This document shows, piece after piece, positions 12,537 through 12,666 of a DNA stretch of 12,666 nucleotides (position 1 is its first letter; the number at the start of each line of letters is the position of its first letter). Source of the DNA: DASYAE01 sp036501535 (GTDB lineage: Bacteria > Actinomycetota > Actinomycetes > Streptomycetales > Catenulisporaceae); NCBI GenBank assembly GCA_036501535.1, contig DASYAE010000072.1, positions 1 to 12,666 of the forward strand, written 5' to 3'. A program made the translations under genes and the position numbers. The notes under the pieces are model-generated. The model was given only the letters and a program-made list of their open reading frames with translations. It had not been told where the DNA came from and searched no databases.

Positions 12537-12666
12537 TGCAGCACCTCGTGGTCGGCGCCCGGCGAGGGGGCCGGCGTCACGACGGTCTCGTTGACGACGA
12601 CGATCGTCCCCGCGGCGTCGGCGGCGATCTCCGCGATCGCGATGCGGCAGCCCTCTGTCGGCACGG
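12533..12666 (-). CDS. C-terminal end of an unrecognised gene, coupled to the phosphoesterase
   Basis: Only the last 43 or so residues lie in the window; the gene enters from the right edge. The visible part reads TEGCRIAIAEIAADAAG, then TIVVVNETVVTP, and ends ADHEVLQ before a TGA at 12535-12533. Alternating hydrophobic residues suggest a final beta-strand and a flexible tail. The reading frame is open to the edge, has strong third-position G/C and its stop overlaps the phosphoesterase GTG, so it is a real upstream operon member. The fragment is too short for a family call. Confidence 0.7.
   Translation of the reverse strand, partial: VPTEGCRIAIAEIAADAAGTIVVVNETVVTPAPSPGADHEVLQ

Overview
The window comes from a high-GC actinomycete. 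Codon third positions are strongly G/C, and several products belong to families found mainly or often in Actinomycetota: DUF5709, DUF6069, DUF1360, an F420-dependent LLM oxidoreductase and a HPII-type catalase. A Streptomyces or Catenulispora-like soil actinomycete fits, but I cannot name the genus from sequence alone.

Layout. Positions 1-255 (-) hold the 5' end of an exported, Tat-signal protein resembling the GH71/99-like family. It is followed by about 900 bp with no convincing gene but several inverted repeats. katE (1170-3284, +) encodes a large-subunit catalase and converges on a small acidic hypothetical gene (3372-3692, -), with a strong hairpin terminator between them. Then come two neighbouring gene relics. 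The first is an F420-dependent LLM oxidoreductase with its middle removed in frame (3742-4035, -). The second is a 53-residue stub of the NHEJ end-binding protein Ku (4339-4500, +), translationally coupled to an intact LigD-type ATP-dependent DNA ligase (4500-5498, +). The ligase converges on a sugar-porter MFS transporter (5563-6939, -) across a 12-bp-stem terminator. A divergent region leads to a hemerythrin-domain protein (7246-7704, +). Next are an unrecognised 92-residue protein (7733-8011, -) and a DUF1360 membrane protein (8134-8661, -). A GH15 glycosidase (8842-10587, +) diverges from DUF1360. The window ends with DUF5709 (10606-11076, -), a DUF6069 membrane protein (11236-11763, +), a calcineurin-like phosphoesterase (11748-12536, -) and the 3' end of an unrecognised gene (12533-12666, -) whose stop overlaps the phosphoesterase start.

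How it fits together. The recognisable functions are peroxide removal, diiron O2/ROS/NO chemistry, double-strand-break ligation, and sugar uptake and glucan or trehalose-type hydrolysis. This is the gene mix of an actinomycete general-stress or stationary-phase region. Several genes carry a GGGTAC, GGGTAT or near-match 10 to 70 bp before the start, some with a loosely matching -35 at 15 bp. This resembles stress sigma-B/F promoters and suggests, but does not prove, shared control.

The most notable signal is the pair of adjacent, opposite-strand genes (LLM and Ku) that both keep their authentic start and stay in frame while losing most of the coding region, next to a ligase that looks intact. 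I found no CRISPR array, tRNA, rRNA or insertion sequence.
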